From assembly GCA_963728545.1 (NCBI GenBank), contig CAVSKO010000002.1:806001-870000 (forward strand): 64,000 nt of DNA. The letters run 5' to 3'. The stretch comes from DASUNP01 sp963728545. GTDB taxonomy: Bacteria > Acidobacteriota > Blastocatellia > UBA7656. The notes beneath the pieces were generated by a model, which saw only the letters and a list, made by a program, of their open reading frames with translations, had not been told where the DNA came from and did no database searches. Made by a program: the position numbers and the translations under genes. Shown piece by piece: positions 41,916 to 51,909 of the stretch. The number at the start of each line of letters is the position of its first letter. The stretch's first letter is position 1.

Positions 41916-43631
41916 CTATTCTACCGGGAGCCTCACCGTAACTGTAGTCCCCTCACCCGGGCGGCTCGTCACCGCAAGATCGCCCCTGTGCAACTCGGCT
42001 ATCTTTTTAGCTATCGCCATACCCAGCCCCGTCCCCGCTTGCTTTGTCGTGTAGAACGGCTCGAAAAGCCGCCTCCTGGTCTCGGCGTCCATCCCCGTCC
42101 CATGATCCGTGACCGTCACCGTCACCGTCCCTTTTCCATTGCTCGTCTTTACCTCAACCTCGCTTCCGGGGCGGCTCGCATCTATAGCATTTATTATCAG
42201 ATTCAAAAACAGCTTTCTCAACTCCGTCGGGTCGAACGGCGCGGGCGGGAGGTTGGGCGCGTAATCTCGCTTGATCTTCATCTCCTTTGTGCTTAAACGG
42301 TCGGCCACCATCGGCATCAAATCGTCGAGCAGATTATTTAAATCCGTCTCAACGCGGTTAAGCTCTTTGGGGCGAGCGAACTCCGACAACTCTGTGACTA
42401 TAGCGGCAAGGTGATTCACGCTGCGGTCGATCACTTCGAGCGTCTCGTTAGCCTCATCCGAATTGCTGCCTCTTCGTTTAAGAACCTCTGTGGCGAAGCG
42501 TATGCTGCCGAGCGGGTTTTTTATCTCGTGCGCGATCTGAGCAGTCATCTGGCCGACTGCCGAAAGCGCGCGGTTGCGGCGCAGTTCCGATTGCGCCCGC
42601 TCGACCTCTGTCATCTCGACGAAGACCAGGATCAGTCCTCTCCGCTCTTCCGCGATCATCAAAGGCGAAGCGTATACATCGAATAATCTCGCTTCTACCA
42701 ATTCATGCCGTCCGAAGTAGCGGCTCCCGGTTGACCCGCCTTCCAGGTGCTCGCGAACGGCTGCGACGAGGGCGGGTCTATCGCCAAGCATCTTTTCATA
42801 GCTCTCATTGAGAGCCTCATCCTCATCAAGCTCGATCATTTTTTGAAATGAGTCGCTTATCAACTGGACTCTGCCCTCCTGGCCTATGACTACGACCCCT
42901 GAGACGAGGCTATCGAAAAGCGATTGCAGATAATCGCGTGATTCTGCGCTCTCCCTGTAAGACGCGCCGAGCCGCGCGAGGATTCTTCTTATCTCGTAAA
43001 ACGTCAATCCGGCGACGACAAGCCCTACGATCATAGCGGCCCATGTCGCGACGACCACTTTATCTCGTGCGACGCGGCTCAGAGCCTGTCCCTTCCTGTC
43101 ATCCTCTTCACGCTCAAGCCTGGTCCATTCCTCCATACGGTCAATGGCGTCAGCGACTCGTTTCCTCTCTTCGAACCAATCTATGGGCCTGTCGGAATTG
43201 ATCGCATTCCAGTACGTATTAAAAGCCTGCTCAAAATCTTTCCACTCCTCGGTCGAGGCCATGCTGCTCTTGCGCCCCTCTTCAATGTACCTGTCCATCT
43301 CGACCTTGAGCTGTTTGAGCCGCTGTTGAGCCGGGAACCGTAGCAGCCTGTTCTGCCCTGCATCAGAGGCAGCGCGGGCTTCCGCAGCCATCTTTCCGTC
43401 CGTGGCTTCAATTCTCAGGACATTACTCAGGTGATTGGCCTCCGCTTCCTTGATGAGGGCTATCTCTCTTTCGACGCTATCAAAACTCTGTCTGCTCCAA
43501 TACCCAAGCCCGCCGACCAGCAACAGCAGTAAGCAGAAGCCGACCAGCAAGACATTTCTGACCAGCGGCTCGGCAGCCGCCGTCAGTCCCAGACGGCTTA
43601 CAGGAAGCTTGCGCAAAAGTTTGGCGGGCAT
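41916..43631 (-). CDS. membrane sensor histidine kinase (NtrB-like core)
   Basis: 571 residues. Membrane helix (about 27-47), a helical sensor region of about 150 residues, second helix (about 205-225), PAS domain (about 245-345: LVSGVVVIGQEGRVQLISDSFQKMI), HisKA with the H-box QIAHEIKNPLGSIRFA, and HATPase with N-box NLIINAIDA, G1 DHGTGMD and G2 GTGLGMAIAKKI. It lies 3 bp after the SbcC-like stop codon, so the two are probably co-transcribed. It may phosphorylate the sigma-54 regulator 5 kb away on the same strand (inference). Confidence 0.92.
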   Translation of the reverse strand: MPAKLLRKLPVSRLGLTAAAEPLVRNVLLVGFCLLLLLVGGLGYWSRQSFDSVEREIALIKEAEANHLSNVLRIEATDGKMAAEARAASDAGQNRLLRFPAQQRLKQLKVEMDRYIEEGRKSSMASTEEWKDFEQAFNTYWNAINSDRPIDWFEERKRVADAIDRMEEWTRLEREEDDRKGQALSRVARDKVVVATWAAMIVGLVVAGLTFYEIRRILARLGASYRESAESRDYLQSLFDSLVSGVVVIGQEGRVQLISDSFQKMIELDEDEALNESYEKMLGDRPALVAAVREHLEGGSTGSRYFGRHELVEARLFDVYASPLMIAEERRGLILVFVEMTEVERAQSELRRNRALSAVGQMTAQIAHEIKNPLGSIRFATEVLKRRGSNSDEANETLEVIDRSVNHLAAIVTELSEFARPKELNRVETDLNNLLDDLMPMVADRLSTKEMKIKRDYAPNLPPAPFDPTELRKLFLNLIINAIDASRPGSEVEVKTSNGKGTVTVTVTDHGTGMDAETRRRLFEPFYTTKQAGTGLGMAIAKKIAELHRGDLAVTSRPGEGTTVTVRLPVE

Positions 43632-43634
43632 CGA

Positions 43635-46600
43635 TTAAACCCCTTCCATCTGGCCCCTGACCGTCACGACCTGGTCCGTGAAGCCCTCGAATGCGTCGTC
43701 GTGGCTTATGACAAAGAGTTGATCGAAATCTTTTATTCGACCGATCTGTTGGGCCAGGTTGCGACGCCGCTCTTCATCCATATTCGTCGTGGGCTCGTCA
43801 AAAAAGGCTATGCGCATGTCCGATAGCTCTTTGAGCAAGGCGAGCCGGACTGCGAGCGCTGCGGCCATCTGCTCGCCGCCCGATAGGCTCGCAAAAGCCC
43901 TCTCGTGCCCGTCTTCTTCCAGAATGATCTCGTAACCGGGATCCCACCTGAGCGAGACCATGGGGTTGCCGGTTATATCGCGATAAAGCTGGTTCGCTTC
44001 AATCGAGATCGATTGCAAATGAGCTTCGGTTATATACGGAACGGCCTTTTTCAAAACATCGCGAATAAAATCCGAAAGCGCCAGAACTTGATTGTAGCGA
44101 CCCCTCGACCATTCAAGTCTCACGAGCCGTTCCCTCACCTCCGCAAGACGGTCTATCTCCGCGATTAGCTCTTTTACCCTGGCCAGGGCGGCGTTTAATT
44201 CAGAGTTGAGGGTGGCCACTCGCTCGTGTAATTGTTCGAGCCGGGTTGCGAGCGATCTATGCTGCTCCTCATCATACATTGACCGGGCTTGATCGATCTC
44301 AGCGGTCCAGGCTTCGAGTTGACGAGCGGCTTTTTGATGCTCCGCCGAGGCTTCATTCAATTCCGACTCGCGGGACTCAAGCATCGCGGCCACGGGCTGA
44401 TTTTCGATAAAGGCGCGGTACTCGCTTTCCGACCGCGCGCGCCGCTCGCGCTCCGTCAGTATCTGTTGATCGAGATCGCGCGTGGCCTCAAGCTGCGCGG
44501 TCAATTCTTCAATCGCGCGCGCGAGCGTCTGCTGTTGCGTCTCAAGCAACGCGAGAGATTCTTTAAGCTCCCGCTCTTTTTCAAGTCCTGCGCCAAGCAA
44601 GCGGGCGCGGCCTCGCGGGTCGTCAATCTCTCTGAGCTGTTCAAACATTCGGCCCAGCTCATCTTTCAATTCATCGATTGCCGCGATACGTTTTTTTAAG
44701 TCTTCGATGGCCTTTTTGCGCTCGGACCCTTCGGTCGTCAAACGCTCAAGACGGTCGCGCAGCAAGCCGAGGCTCTCGTATTTCACGCGAGCTTCCCGCG
44801 CCGCTTTTAATTCCTGCTCAAGACGGTCCAGCCGCCCTTCGGACAGTCTCAAGCCCTGCTGGCTGGCAGACGCTCCTCCGATATCGGCTTCAAGCCTCGC
44901 GGCAGTCGCCCGCTCGATCTCAAGGTCTTGAACGTATCTCGAATAATGGACGCGATGTGTTTCGAGGGCGAAAGAGGCTTTGAGAGTCGCTTTCGCATCG
45001 ACGAGCTTGCGCTGAAGCTCTTTTCGGCGGCGTTCGGCTTCCGTAAGCCTCGCGCTTTCCGAGCCTATCTGCACGCGAAAGTATTGATCGAGCCCCTGCC
45101 CCTCTTTCATGTTCAAACACTTCTCGGAAAGCAGCGGGCAGAGTCCGCCTTTAACCTGTGAAAGAATCTTTTTCTCGCGCTCGACCGATGCCCTCAAAGT
45201 CGCGATCTCTTCCATCGTGTTTTGATCAAGCGCTTCGAGTTCGGCAAGCTCGGCTGCGGCCTTCTCCGCAGATAATCCCGATGACATCTCTCTTTCCAGC
45301 GTCTCAATCTCGGCTGTGATCTTCGCAATGTTATTCTGCGCGCGTTTCAACTCTTTCTTTCGCTCGCTGATGCGTTCAAGCGCGACGCGCATCTCTCGCA
45401 GCTCGGCTTCAAGCCGCCTTCGGTCATCTTCAAGCCTGGGCGCGTGCTCGGCCGTTTCTCGCAGTTTTTCCGCCTCTTTTATTCGCTTCGATATGTCGAG
45501 GTATTCCGCGCGCGAAGCGCCCAGCTCTCGCTCGGCGGTCTTGACCTGCTCGGCCACCGCCGTCAGCTCTGCGATTGCGGTCTGTAGCTCGGCGGCGCGC
45601 GCTTCAAGCCGTTCTTGCTCGCGGGCAAGCGGCGCTAGCCGTTCTATCTCTTTGCGGTCGGCGTCTATCTGGGCGAGCTTTTCGCCGAGCGCCTGAGCCG
45701 ATGTCTCTACCCGATAAATCTCTCGCTCTTTTTCAGAGTGCGCATGCTTTAACAGGTTCTCTTTTCGTCGCCTCGATTTCTAAAGCCGTCAATCGAGTAT
45801 TGGCTTCTTTGTACGTTGCAAAACCTGCGGCGGTCGATTGTACGATCTCTGAGGCTCGACGCGATTTTTCAACATCTTCCCCGAGCGCGATTAGCCGCTG
45901 CTTTATCTCTTCCGATCTGGTCGAGAGCGTCGCGATGTCGCGACTGGTTTGCTCGATTTTTCTCTGCAAAGCGTCCAGCCGCTGCAACTCCGACCGTGAT
46001 TGCTCGCGCTCGCGCTCTGCGCCGTCGAGGTCGCGCTTCAAATCCTCTATGGCCTTTTCAATCGCCTCGCGCTCTTCGACGAGGCCGTCGAGCGATGCCA
46101 CCTCGACGCCGAGCGCGGCTATCTGTTCTCGAAGCTCTCCGTCTTTTGATTCCACGAGGCGTATCAAAGCCTTTAACTCTTCGGAAGACCGCTGGTACTC
46201 ATCAACTCTGAGAACTTTGTCGAATCCGACTTTGCGCCGCGAGGGCTGATCTGCGAAGTTAACGGCGAAAGTCCCTTGCGGGACGCCTATAGTCGAAGTA
46301 AAGAGGCTCTTGAGATCGGCCCCTGGCTCAACGCCCAGGTGTTGCCTGAGCCAGACGGCAACCTGATTTTTCTGCTCCACCAGTCTGAGCTTCGTCACCG
46401 GGTCATAAACGTAATAACCCGTTCCCGTGTCGCGATAGACGGTATACTCGCGCCCGTCGAGCGCGGAAACGAAGGTCACGCGAACCGAGCCTTTTTTTGC
46501 GCCGCGCTTGAGAAAGTCTTCTTTCTTGTAGGCGAGTTGATCGAACAGCGCCCACGAAATAGCTTCGAGGATCGTCGTTTTCCCCGCGCCGTTCGGCCCG

Positions 46601-46686
46601 CTTATGGCGGTAACGCCGGGCCCAAACTCAAAGCTGCCCGCTTCGTAATTTTTTATCTTTTCCAGCTCAACTCTGGTAATCAGCAT
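43635..46686 (-). CDS. SbcC/Rad50-like SMC ATPase, frameshifted near 45750
   Basis: Two frames make one protein of about 1017 codons, the SbcC size. The N-terminal part (46686 to about 45750) has FGPGVTAISGPNGAGKTTILEAISWALFDQL (Walker A) and the Rad50 Q-loop region IGVPQGTF, then coiled coil. The C-terminal part has a hook-like CPLLSEKCLNMKEGQ, more coiled coil, and the ABC signature FASLSGGEQMAAALAVRLALLK with Walker B IAFFDEPTTNMDEERR. The first frame stops at 45733 just after the shift, while the second is open from before that point, so a one-base gain (or two-base loss) near 45750-45765 splits it. No SbcD nuclease gene is adjacent. Confidence 0.85.
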
Positions 46687-46845
46687 GTTTCGATTGTTCC
46701 ATTATCAAGTGAGGATTCTGAACTCTGATTAATCTTATCACGTGCGCAGGCGAAGCGAAATTAAATGAAGACCGCTCGATTCGGCGAATGAATTTGTGCA
46801 TTGAAAATGGTTAGACTAAAGTTTTAATGAGGAGGAGGCGCTATT

Positions 46846-47115
46846 ATGATTGAGCTAAAAGGGATTGAGGCGGATCGCGCAGAAGGTCAAAAAGCTGCCC
46901 CCGGAGTAAAGTACATTATCTTCGCCGACAGCCAGGTCGACCTGAAACCCGGAGACGAATTTCTGCTGCTTGTGACGAAGCCGCCCGACCTAAAACACGA
47001 GGAGTACGGGATACCGGTGAGGGTCACAAACAATTCCGAGCCGGATGAGGACGAGTTCATAGTCCAATACGGGGAGAAGCTTTTCGTCGTGCAAAAGATA
47101 CCTGAATTCATTTGA
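46846..47115 (+). CDS. small protein of unknown function
   Basis: 89 residues with a strong GAGGAGG site. It is acidic with beta-rich content (VKYIIFADSQVDLKPGDEFLLLVTKPPDLKHEEYGIPVRVTNNSEPDEDEFIVQYGEKLFVVQKIPEFI) and has no signal peptide or cysteine. I recognise no family. It is divergent from the SbcC-like gene. Confidence 0.65.
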   Translation: MIELKGIEADRAEGQKAAPGVKYIIFADSQVDLKPGDEFLLLVTKPPDLKHEEYGIPVRVTNNSEPDEDEFIVQYGEKLFVVQKIPEFI

Positions 47116-47248
47116 GAATCCTGGGCCGCGAAGCTTGCTTTCCTGGCCATCTGCTTATAACATAAACGGTCGAGGACCCCCCTTCTTCTTGCGGAAACCC
47201 CGCCTTGAGATCGCTTTGCTTCTCTGCTCCACCGGGACGATTACCGTT

Positions 47249-47662
47249 ATGGTAATAATTCTGATAGTCCTCACCTCAATATTCGTTATCGCGCTCGGGC
47301 TGCACGTCTATAAGCGCATGGTCCAGATGCGAGAAGCTCGCATGACCGAGAACGAATACAATACGGCGGTCGCGCTCTGGAGCTTTGCTCGCATTGTCAA
47401 AAGCAATATAGACGAAGCATTGCGACAAGGATCGGGCGTGCTTGATTTCACAAAGATCATGGTGCCGCATTGCCAGGGTTATCGTGTCACGCTTGAGCTT
47501 GCGGGTTATAACCTGAGCGTGTGCGGAGCGCCAATCAAGCACAACCGCACGGGTCGTTTGTCCTTTTTTATCGATAACAGCCTCGTTTTGCGCGCGGCTG
47601 ACCATTTCGGTCAGGCGGCTTCCGATCAGGACCCGGAATACACGGGCAGCACAAAGGTTTAA
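47249..47662 (+). CDS. pilin-like single-pass membrane protein
   Basis: 137 residues from ATG 47249 (the frame is open from 47135, without a recognisable site for either start). It begins with a hydrophobic helix (MVIILIVLTSIFVIALGLHVY) followed directly by a charged helix (KRMVQMREARMTENEYNTAVALWSFARIVKSNI), as in pilins. The C-terminal part ends RLSFFIDNSLVLRAADHFGQAASDQDPEYTGSTKV, like the terminal strands of acidobacterial prepilin-type proteins (F-x-D-x-x-x-V-x-R-A-A-D...A-x-x-x-D-P). No prepilin cleavage motif is evident. It may be a minor pilin or pseudopilin; moderate to low certainty. Confidence 0.5.
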   Translation: MVIILIVLTSIFVIALGLHVYKRMVQMREARMTENEYNTAVALWSFARIVKSNIDEALRQGSGVLDFTKIMVPHCQGYRVTLELAGYNLSVCGAPIKHNRTGRLSFFIDNSLVLRAADHFGQAASDQDPEYTGSTKV

Positions 47663-47825
47663 TGACCTTCGGATATTTGGAACGCCCCACTGTTTGTGCT
47701 AATCTTGCCGGGCGGCCAACCCCGCACTACAACACGCACCACAGACAATAGATTATCGATTGAGGCGGCGATCCTTCTCTGCTTTAAGAAAGAAAGCCCC
47801 GTTTCCGAATACTAAGGAGAAAGAT

Positions 47826-48671
47826 ATGCAATACGGCATCTCGATGTTCTCGACTGAATATGCAATACAGCCCGCCGAGCTTGCCCGCGAGCTTGAACAG
47901 CGCGGGTTTGAATCGCTCTGGCTGCCCGAGCACACACACATCCCCGCAAGTCGCCTGAGCCCCTGGCCGGGCGGGCCCGATCTGCCGAAAGAGTACTGGC
48001 ACACTTACGACCCGTTCATAGCCCTGACGGCGGCGGCGTGCGCGACCGAGCGGTTGCGCATAGCCACGGGAATCTGCTTGATAATCGAGCGCGACCCTAT
48101 TACTACGGCGAAAGAGGTGGCGAGCCTGGATGTGTTGTCGAACGGTCGCTTCATCTTCGGCATAGGCGGCGGGTGGAACGCGGAAGAGATGGAAAATCAC
48201 GGCACAGATTTCAAAAAGCGCTGGCGCATCCTCAGAGAGCGCGTACTGGCGATGAAAGAGATATGGACAAAAGACGAGCCCGAGTTTCACGGAGAGTTTG
48301 TGAACTTCGACAAGATATGGGCATGGCCGAAGCCCAGGCAGAAGCCGCATCCGCCGATACTGATGGGAGGCGACGGGCCGACTACTTTCGACCGCGTGAT
48401 AGAGTTTTGCGACGGGTGGATGCCAATCGGCGTGCGCTCGCCGAACCTGCCTGAAAAAATAGCCGAGCTGCGCCGACGGGCTGAGGCCGCAGGGCGCGAC
48501 CCTCAAAAGATTTCCGTCTCGGTGTTCGGCGCAAGACCTGATCGCAAGGCTATAGACGAATTGGAATCAGCCGGCGTCGAGCGCGCTATCTTCATGGTCC
48601 CCTCCGCCGACAGAGATACCCTGATGCCTATGATCGATAAATGCGCCGAGCTCATCGAGCCGTCCGCCTGA
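47826..48671 (+). CDS. LLM-class F420-dependent oxidoreductase
   Basis: 281 residues from ATG 47826 (AAGGAGAAAG). A luciferase-like TIM barrel: MQYGISMFSTEYAIQPAELARELEQRGFESLWLPEHTHIP, TGICLIIERDPITTAKEVASLDVLSNGRFIFGIGGGWNAEEMENHG and PHPPILMGGDGPTTFDRVIEFCDGWMP are the TIGR03619-type signatures. It uses F420 or FMN; the cofactor cannot be decided by eye. The substrate is unknown. Confidence 0.9.
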   Translation: MQYGISMFSTEYAIQPAELARELEQRGFESLWLPEHTHIPASRLSPWPGGPDLPKEYWHTYDPFIALTAAACATERLRIATGICLIIERDPITTAKEVASLDVLSNGRFIFGIGGGWNAEEMENHGTDFKKRWRILRERVLAMKEIWTKDEPEFHGEFVNFDKIWAWPKPRQKPHPPILMGGDGPTTFDRVIEFCDGWMPIGVRSPNLPEKIAELRRRAEAAGRDPQKISVSVFGARPDRKAIDELESAGVERAIFMVPSADRDTLMPMIDKCAELIEPSA

Positions 48672-48692
48672 TCCGTGCGGGGTTGAACGAGT

Positions 48693-50177
48693 ATGAGGTT
48701 CCGCGCGGTCGAAAGCAAAGCCCGGCTCCTTATAGCCCTTCTGATCGGAGTCCTGGTCATTACAATAGGGCTAGGGGTCGTGCTGATTGCCCGGCCCTTC
48801 GACGCGGCCGCATCGCCAGCGTCCTCTTACATTTTCAGCTTCCTCATAGTCGCGCTCGTTTTCGGACTCGGCCTGACTTTTCTGTTCGTCCGGTGGCTGC
48901 TTCGACCTTATAGCCGTATGGTCGAAGCAGCGCGCGGCAGCCCCGTCCACGCACTGACGGCCCGAAGCGAAAGCGAGTTTGTCGTAGAAACTTTTCAAGC
49001 GCTGGTCGAGCAGCTTCAAGCCAAAGAGAAAGAGCTTGCAGAGCTTCACGCGCTTGAGCGCCGACGGGCTGAGAGAAGCGAGCGGTTCAGCGAACGCCTG
49101 ATTGCCAACATACCGAGCGGGCTTGTCGCCGTCGATTCAAGAGGGCGCGTCACGTCGGCCAACCCGAACGCCGCAAGGATATTTTCCGAAGTCGATTCGA
49201 GCACGACCGAGATCGAAGACGGCTTGCAATCATACGACGTTGATTATCGACACTACTTCGCCGCCGCCCCGCGCCTGCTTGAGATGGTCTCCGAATGCCT
49301 CGCAACCGGCAAGGTGTTTCGCCGCGAAGAGGTGGACGTGAGTTTACCCGATGGCCGCATACGCCGCCTGGGCCTCAGCATCTCTCCGATCACAGACACA
49401 GACAGGTCCGTCGAGGGCGCACTTTGTATGATGACCGATCTGACCGAAGTCATCGAGCTGCGCGAGCGCATGAAGCTGCAAGAGAGCCTGGCGAACCTGG
49501 GCGAGATGGCCGCCGGGCTTGCGCACGAGTTCAAGAACTCGCTTGCGACCATTCACGGTTATGTCCAGTTGCTCGATGCGCAGGGCGACCGGGCTGCCGC
49601 AACAGACAATCGTCGGCAAACGATGGATGCGACGCTCAATGAAGTCAGGTTGCTTGCGCGGCTGGTGACGGACTTCTTGAATTTTGCGCGGCCACAGGAT
49701 TTGAGCCTTTCCCGCATCAGCTTGCGCTCGATCATCGATGATTGCGCAAGCGAGGTGAAAGCTAAGTTGGAGGCGAGGGCGATAGAACTCAGGATCGAAG
49801 GCGACTTCCCCGATATTCCAGGAGATGAAACGCTGCTCAGAAGCGCGTTCTCTAACCTGGTTCGCAACGCGGCTGAAGCGATCGATACGGATTCAGGGCG
49901 CGGGCTGATTTCAATCACAGGCGCAATCGATGCGGAACCCGACCGGCGCTATGCCAATATCAGAATCAGCGACACGGGGGGCGGCATCTCTGCCACAGAC
50001 CTCCACAGAATCTTCATTCCGTTCTTCACAACAAAATCGCGCGGGTATGGGATCGGGCTTGCGATAGTTCAAAAAATACTCGTAGCTCACGGAGGCGATG
50101 TCACGGTCGAAAAGAGCGACAGCTCAGGCACAATCTTTCGCTGCCGCCTGCCGCTCGCGGCTCAAAAAACAGTTTAG
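48693..50177 (+). CDS. membrane sensor histidine kinase with PAS domain
   Basis: 494 residues, 21 bp after the LLM gene. Two N-terminal helices (about 9-32 and 42-65) with only a very short periplasmic loop, a coiled-coil linker, PAS (about 130-245: ERLIANIPSGLVAVDSRGRVTSANPNAARIF), HisKA with H-box GLAHEFKNSLATIHGYVQLLD, and HATPase with N-box NLVRNAAEAID, G1 DTGGGIS, F-box FIPFFTTKSRGYGIGLAIVQKI. It is of the NtrB/AtoS-like class that often pairs with sigma-54 activators. There is no cognate regulator next to it. Confidence 0.92.
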   Translation: MRFRAVESKARLLIALLIGVLVITIGLGVVLIARPFDAAASPASSYIFSFLIVALVFGLGLTFLFVRWLLRPYSRMVEAARGSPVHALTARSESEFVVETFQALVEQLQAKEKELAELHALERRRAERSERFSERLIANIPSGLVAVDSRGRVTSANPNAARIFSEVDSSTTEIEDGLQSYDVDYRHYFAAAPRLLEMVSECLATGKVFRREEVDVSLPDGRIRRLGLSISPITDTDRSVEGALCMMTDLTEVIELRERMKLQESLANLGEMAAGLAHEFKNSLATIHGYVQLLDAQGDRAAATDNRRQTMDATLNEVRLLARLVTDFLNFARPQDLSLSRISLRSIIDDCASEVKAKLEARAIELRIEGDFPDIPGDETLLRSAFSNLVRNAAEAIDTDSGRGLISITGAIDAEPDRRYANIRISDTGGGISATDLHRIFIPFFTTKSRGYGIGLAIVQKILVAHGGDVTVEKSDSSGTIFRCRLPLAAQKTV

Positions 50178-50215
50178 AGCGAAATTCATATGAGTGTAAG
50201 GAAATGAAAGAAGAT

Positions 50216-50308
50216 TCACCGCAGAGACACAGAGGACGCAAAGGTTGCGCAGAGCAGAATACTGTTTTCTCTGCGCCCGCTCTGTGTTCTCTGTGTCTGC
50301 GGCGGTGA
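50216..50308. repeat. long palindrome, CACCGCAGAGACACAGAG family, copy 2
   Basis: The arm TCACCGCAGAGACACAGAG pairs with CTCTGTGTCTGCGGCGGTGA; the middle has the complementary pair GCGCAGAGCAGAA / TTCTCTGCGC. Its inner sequence is nearly the same as that of copy 3 (62669-62756). Confidence 0.9.
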
Positions 50309-50369
50309 GATGTCTCTCGCATACAGTACATTCAATTGAAAACCGCTCTAAGAGATAAAAGTAGTCTTA

Positions 50370-50396
50370 GGAGTGCGGCGCGGGGTCCCGCACTCC
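50370..50396. terminator. GC-rich hairpin between convergent genes
   Basis: GGAGTGCGG at 50370-50378 and CCGCACTCC at 50388-50396 form a 9-bp stem. It is between the histidine kinase and the PspA-like gene. AAAATAAAAAT lies on its right side, giving a T-run only on the upstream side of the minus strand, so termination is plausible but not certain. Confidence 0.4.
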
Positions 50397-50418
50397 AAAA
50401 TAAAAATGCTACGTGATC

Positions 50419-51189
50419 TTAATCGATAGGACGAACGGAGCCTTCGTTACGGCCCAGGGATTTAGGCTGTTCAGGTTCTTGCTCCTCGTTCGAAGCAGAA
50501 ACATTTGTGGGACCGGCCGCCGGCCGCGACTGAGCCGGGGGCGGAATATTTTCTTGCGAGGTGATAGGGCCGCCAGTTACAGATTCTTTGTAACGGGCGA
50601 GAATGTCATCAACTTGCGCGCGCGCGCGCTGGACCTCAAGCTCGCGGTCGGCTTCGGCCACGCGCGAATCGATAGTCGGCTCGGAATACCTGCTCAAACG
50701 CGCGCGCATTTCGTCTATCGTTGACGAAGGGTCATTTTTATCAAACGGGGATTGGATGCCCGCGAGGTTTTCTCGCATCGTCGTCAGATAGGTTTCGTTA
50801 GCAAGCTCATTGCCCGTAGTGCGGCGCTGCTCCCTGAGCGCCTGCGCTCGCGCTGCCGAAGAGTTTGCTTCGACAATCTGTTGTTTAAGAAAGTCGCGGT
50901 GTGAAGCCATGCCGACAAGCTCGCTTGAAGCCGAGCTTGCCGCCGTTGCGTCTCCGCGCTCGGCGGCAAGTCGCTCTCGCTCCGAAAGACCTATCATCTT
51001 CAACTCTACTTCGGCCAGCTCTTTTTCAAGCAGTTTGGCCGAAGCGCGAGCCTGCACTTCAAGCTCGTTGAGCCGCGCAATTTCAGCGCGCGTGATCTGG
51101 CGCACATCGCGATCAGGCCCGCTTGTTCGCTCGATCAGATCATCGAGGTACGAGTTTATCAGTCGTTTCGTCCGCTCCCACATAGTCAA
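50419..51189 (-). CDS. PspA/IM30-like coiled-coil protein
   Basis: 256 residues, or 254 from the internal ATG. The N-terminus MWERTKRLINSYLDDLIERTSGPDRDVRQI matches the amphipathic helix and DLI region of PspA/Vipp1 proteins. Residues 30-200 are a charged coiled coil (ARASAKLLEKELAEVELKMIGLSERERLAAERGD, then SHRDFLKQQIVEAN). The last 50 residues are a Pro/Glu-rich disordered tail not usual in PspA. It probably binds the inner membrane under envelope stress. It is 6 bp after the glycine-zipper gene on the same strand. Confidence 0.7.
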   Translation of the reverse strand: MTMWERTKRLINSYLDDLIERTSGPDRDVRQITRAEIARLNELEVQARASAKLLEKELAEVELKMIGLSERERLAAERGDATAASSASSELVGMASHRDFLKQQIVEANSSAARAQALREQRRTTGNELANETYLTTMRENLAGIQSPFDKNDPSSTIDEMRARLSRYSEPTIDSRVAEADRELEVQRARAQVDDILARYKESVTGGPITSQENIPPPAQSRPAAGPTNVSASNEEQEPEQPKSLGRNEGSVRPID

Positions 51190-51195
51190 TTCCTA

Positions 51196-51909
51196 TTAAG
51201 GTTTCTTAACGGGTTCCGGTTGCGGCTCTTGCTGAATGGGCCGGGGCGATGTGGCTGCCTGCCCGACGACGGGTAACGTCATCGGCTTGACGAATTTGAC
51301 CCTGAAGATCGCGCCCGGGCTTACTCGCACTTCCCCGCCCTTTGTCAGAAGCAGTCCGCCGGCCAACCCGCCGAGAATGCCTATGCCGCCCGCCGTACTG
51401 CCGCCGCCGACAAGTATCGTCCCTATGCCTGCGGCAGTCCCTATCTCGCCGCCGGTCCTGGTATTTTCGGCAGTCCTTTTACCGCTGCGCTTTCCGCTGA
51501 CTTTGCCTTCATCATCGGCTTTCATCTTTTCGTTGTTGTCCCAATCGTCTATTGAAGTAATGGCGACCGAGACAGGTTCAGCGCCCCAGGGCATGATTAT
51601 GCGCTCGAAGATGATCGAAAGCTTTCCGTTCTTCTGACCACGCCCGGCTGGCACAGCTTCGGTGACGCGGCCATGAAACTCTGTGCCGCGAGCCAGCACG
51701 AGTTGACCATCCACATAGATCGGCTCATATAAAATTGCTGTGATAGTGTCTCCGGGCTCGTTCAGCTTGGAGTTGAGTTGAGATTGCAAGACTATGCGCG
51801 CTTTGGTCTCCGCCTCAATTGTCGCTTCGCGAGCAGCTTGCGGCAGCGCCGTAACGGCAGACAAAAACAGTATGAGAGTCAAGAGTATAGAACACGCGCT
51901 CTTTTTCAT
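51196..51909 (-). CDS. secreted glycine-zipper protein, short paralogue
   Basis: 237 residues with GGAGG upstream. Signal peptide (1-25). The sleeve domain (LNEPGDTITAILYEPIYVDGQLVLARGTEFHGRVTEAVPAGR...IIMPWGAEPVSVAITSIDDWDN) parallels that of the 39727 protein strand for strand. Then a glycine zipper (GGEIGTAAGIGTILVGGGSTAGGIGILGGLAGG) and the same closing strand (GGEVRVSPGAIFRVKFVKPMTL). It lacks the peptidoglycan-binding half. It is transcribed with the PspA-like gene, which hints at an envelope-stress role. Confidence 0.75.
   Translation of the reverse strand: MKKSACSILLTLILFLSAVTALPQAAREATIEAETKARIVLQSQLNSKLNEPGDTITAILYEPIYVDGQLVLARGTEFHGRVTEAVPAGRGQKNGKLSIIFERIIMPWGAEPVSVAITSIDDWDNNEKMKADDEGKVSGKRSGKRTAENTRTGGEIGTAAGIGTILVGGGSTAGGIGILGGLAGGLLLTKGGEVRVSPGAIFRVKFVKPMTLPVVGQAATSPRPIQQEPQPEPVKKP

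Noticed and set aside
45740..45775. Programmed ribosomal frameshift in the SbcC-like gene
   Set aside because: The needed shift is +1 or -2 without a typical slippery heptamer or stop-codon context; mutation or sequencing error is simpler.
45575..46249. 224-residue plus-strand frame, and other long antisense frames (for example 5397-5984, 8347-9144, 27827-28624)
   Set aside because: They lie opposite well-supported genes, have Arg/Ser-rich random-looking composition and no domains; they are by-products of codon bias on the coding strand.
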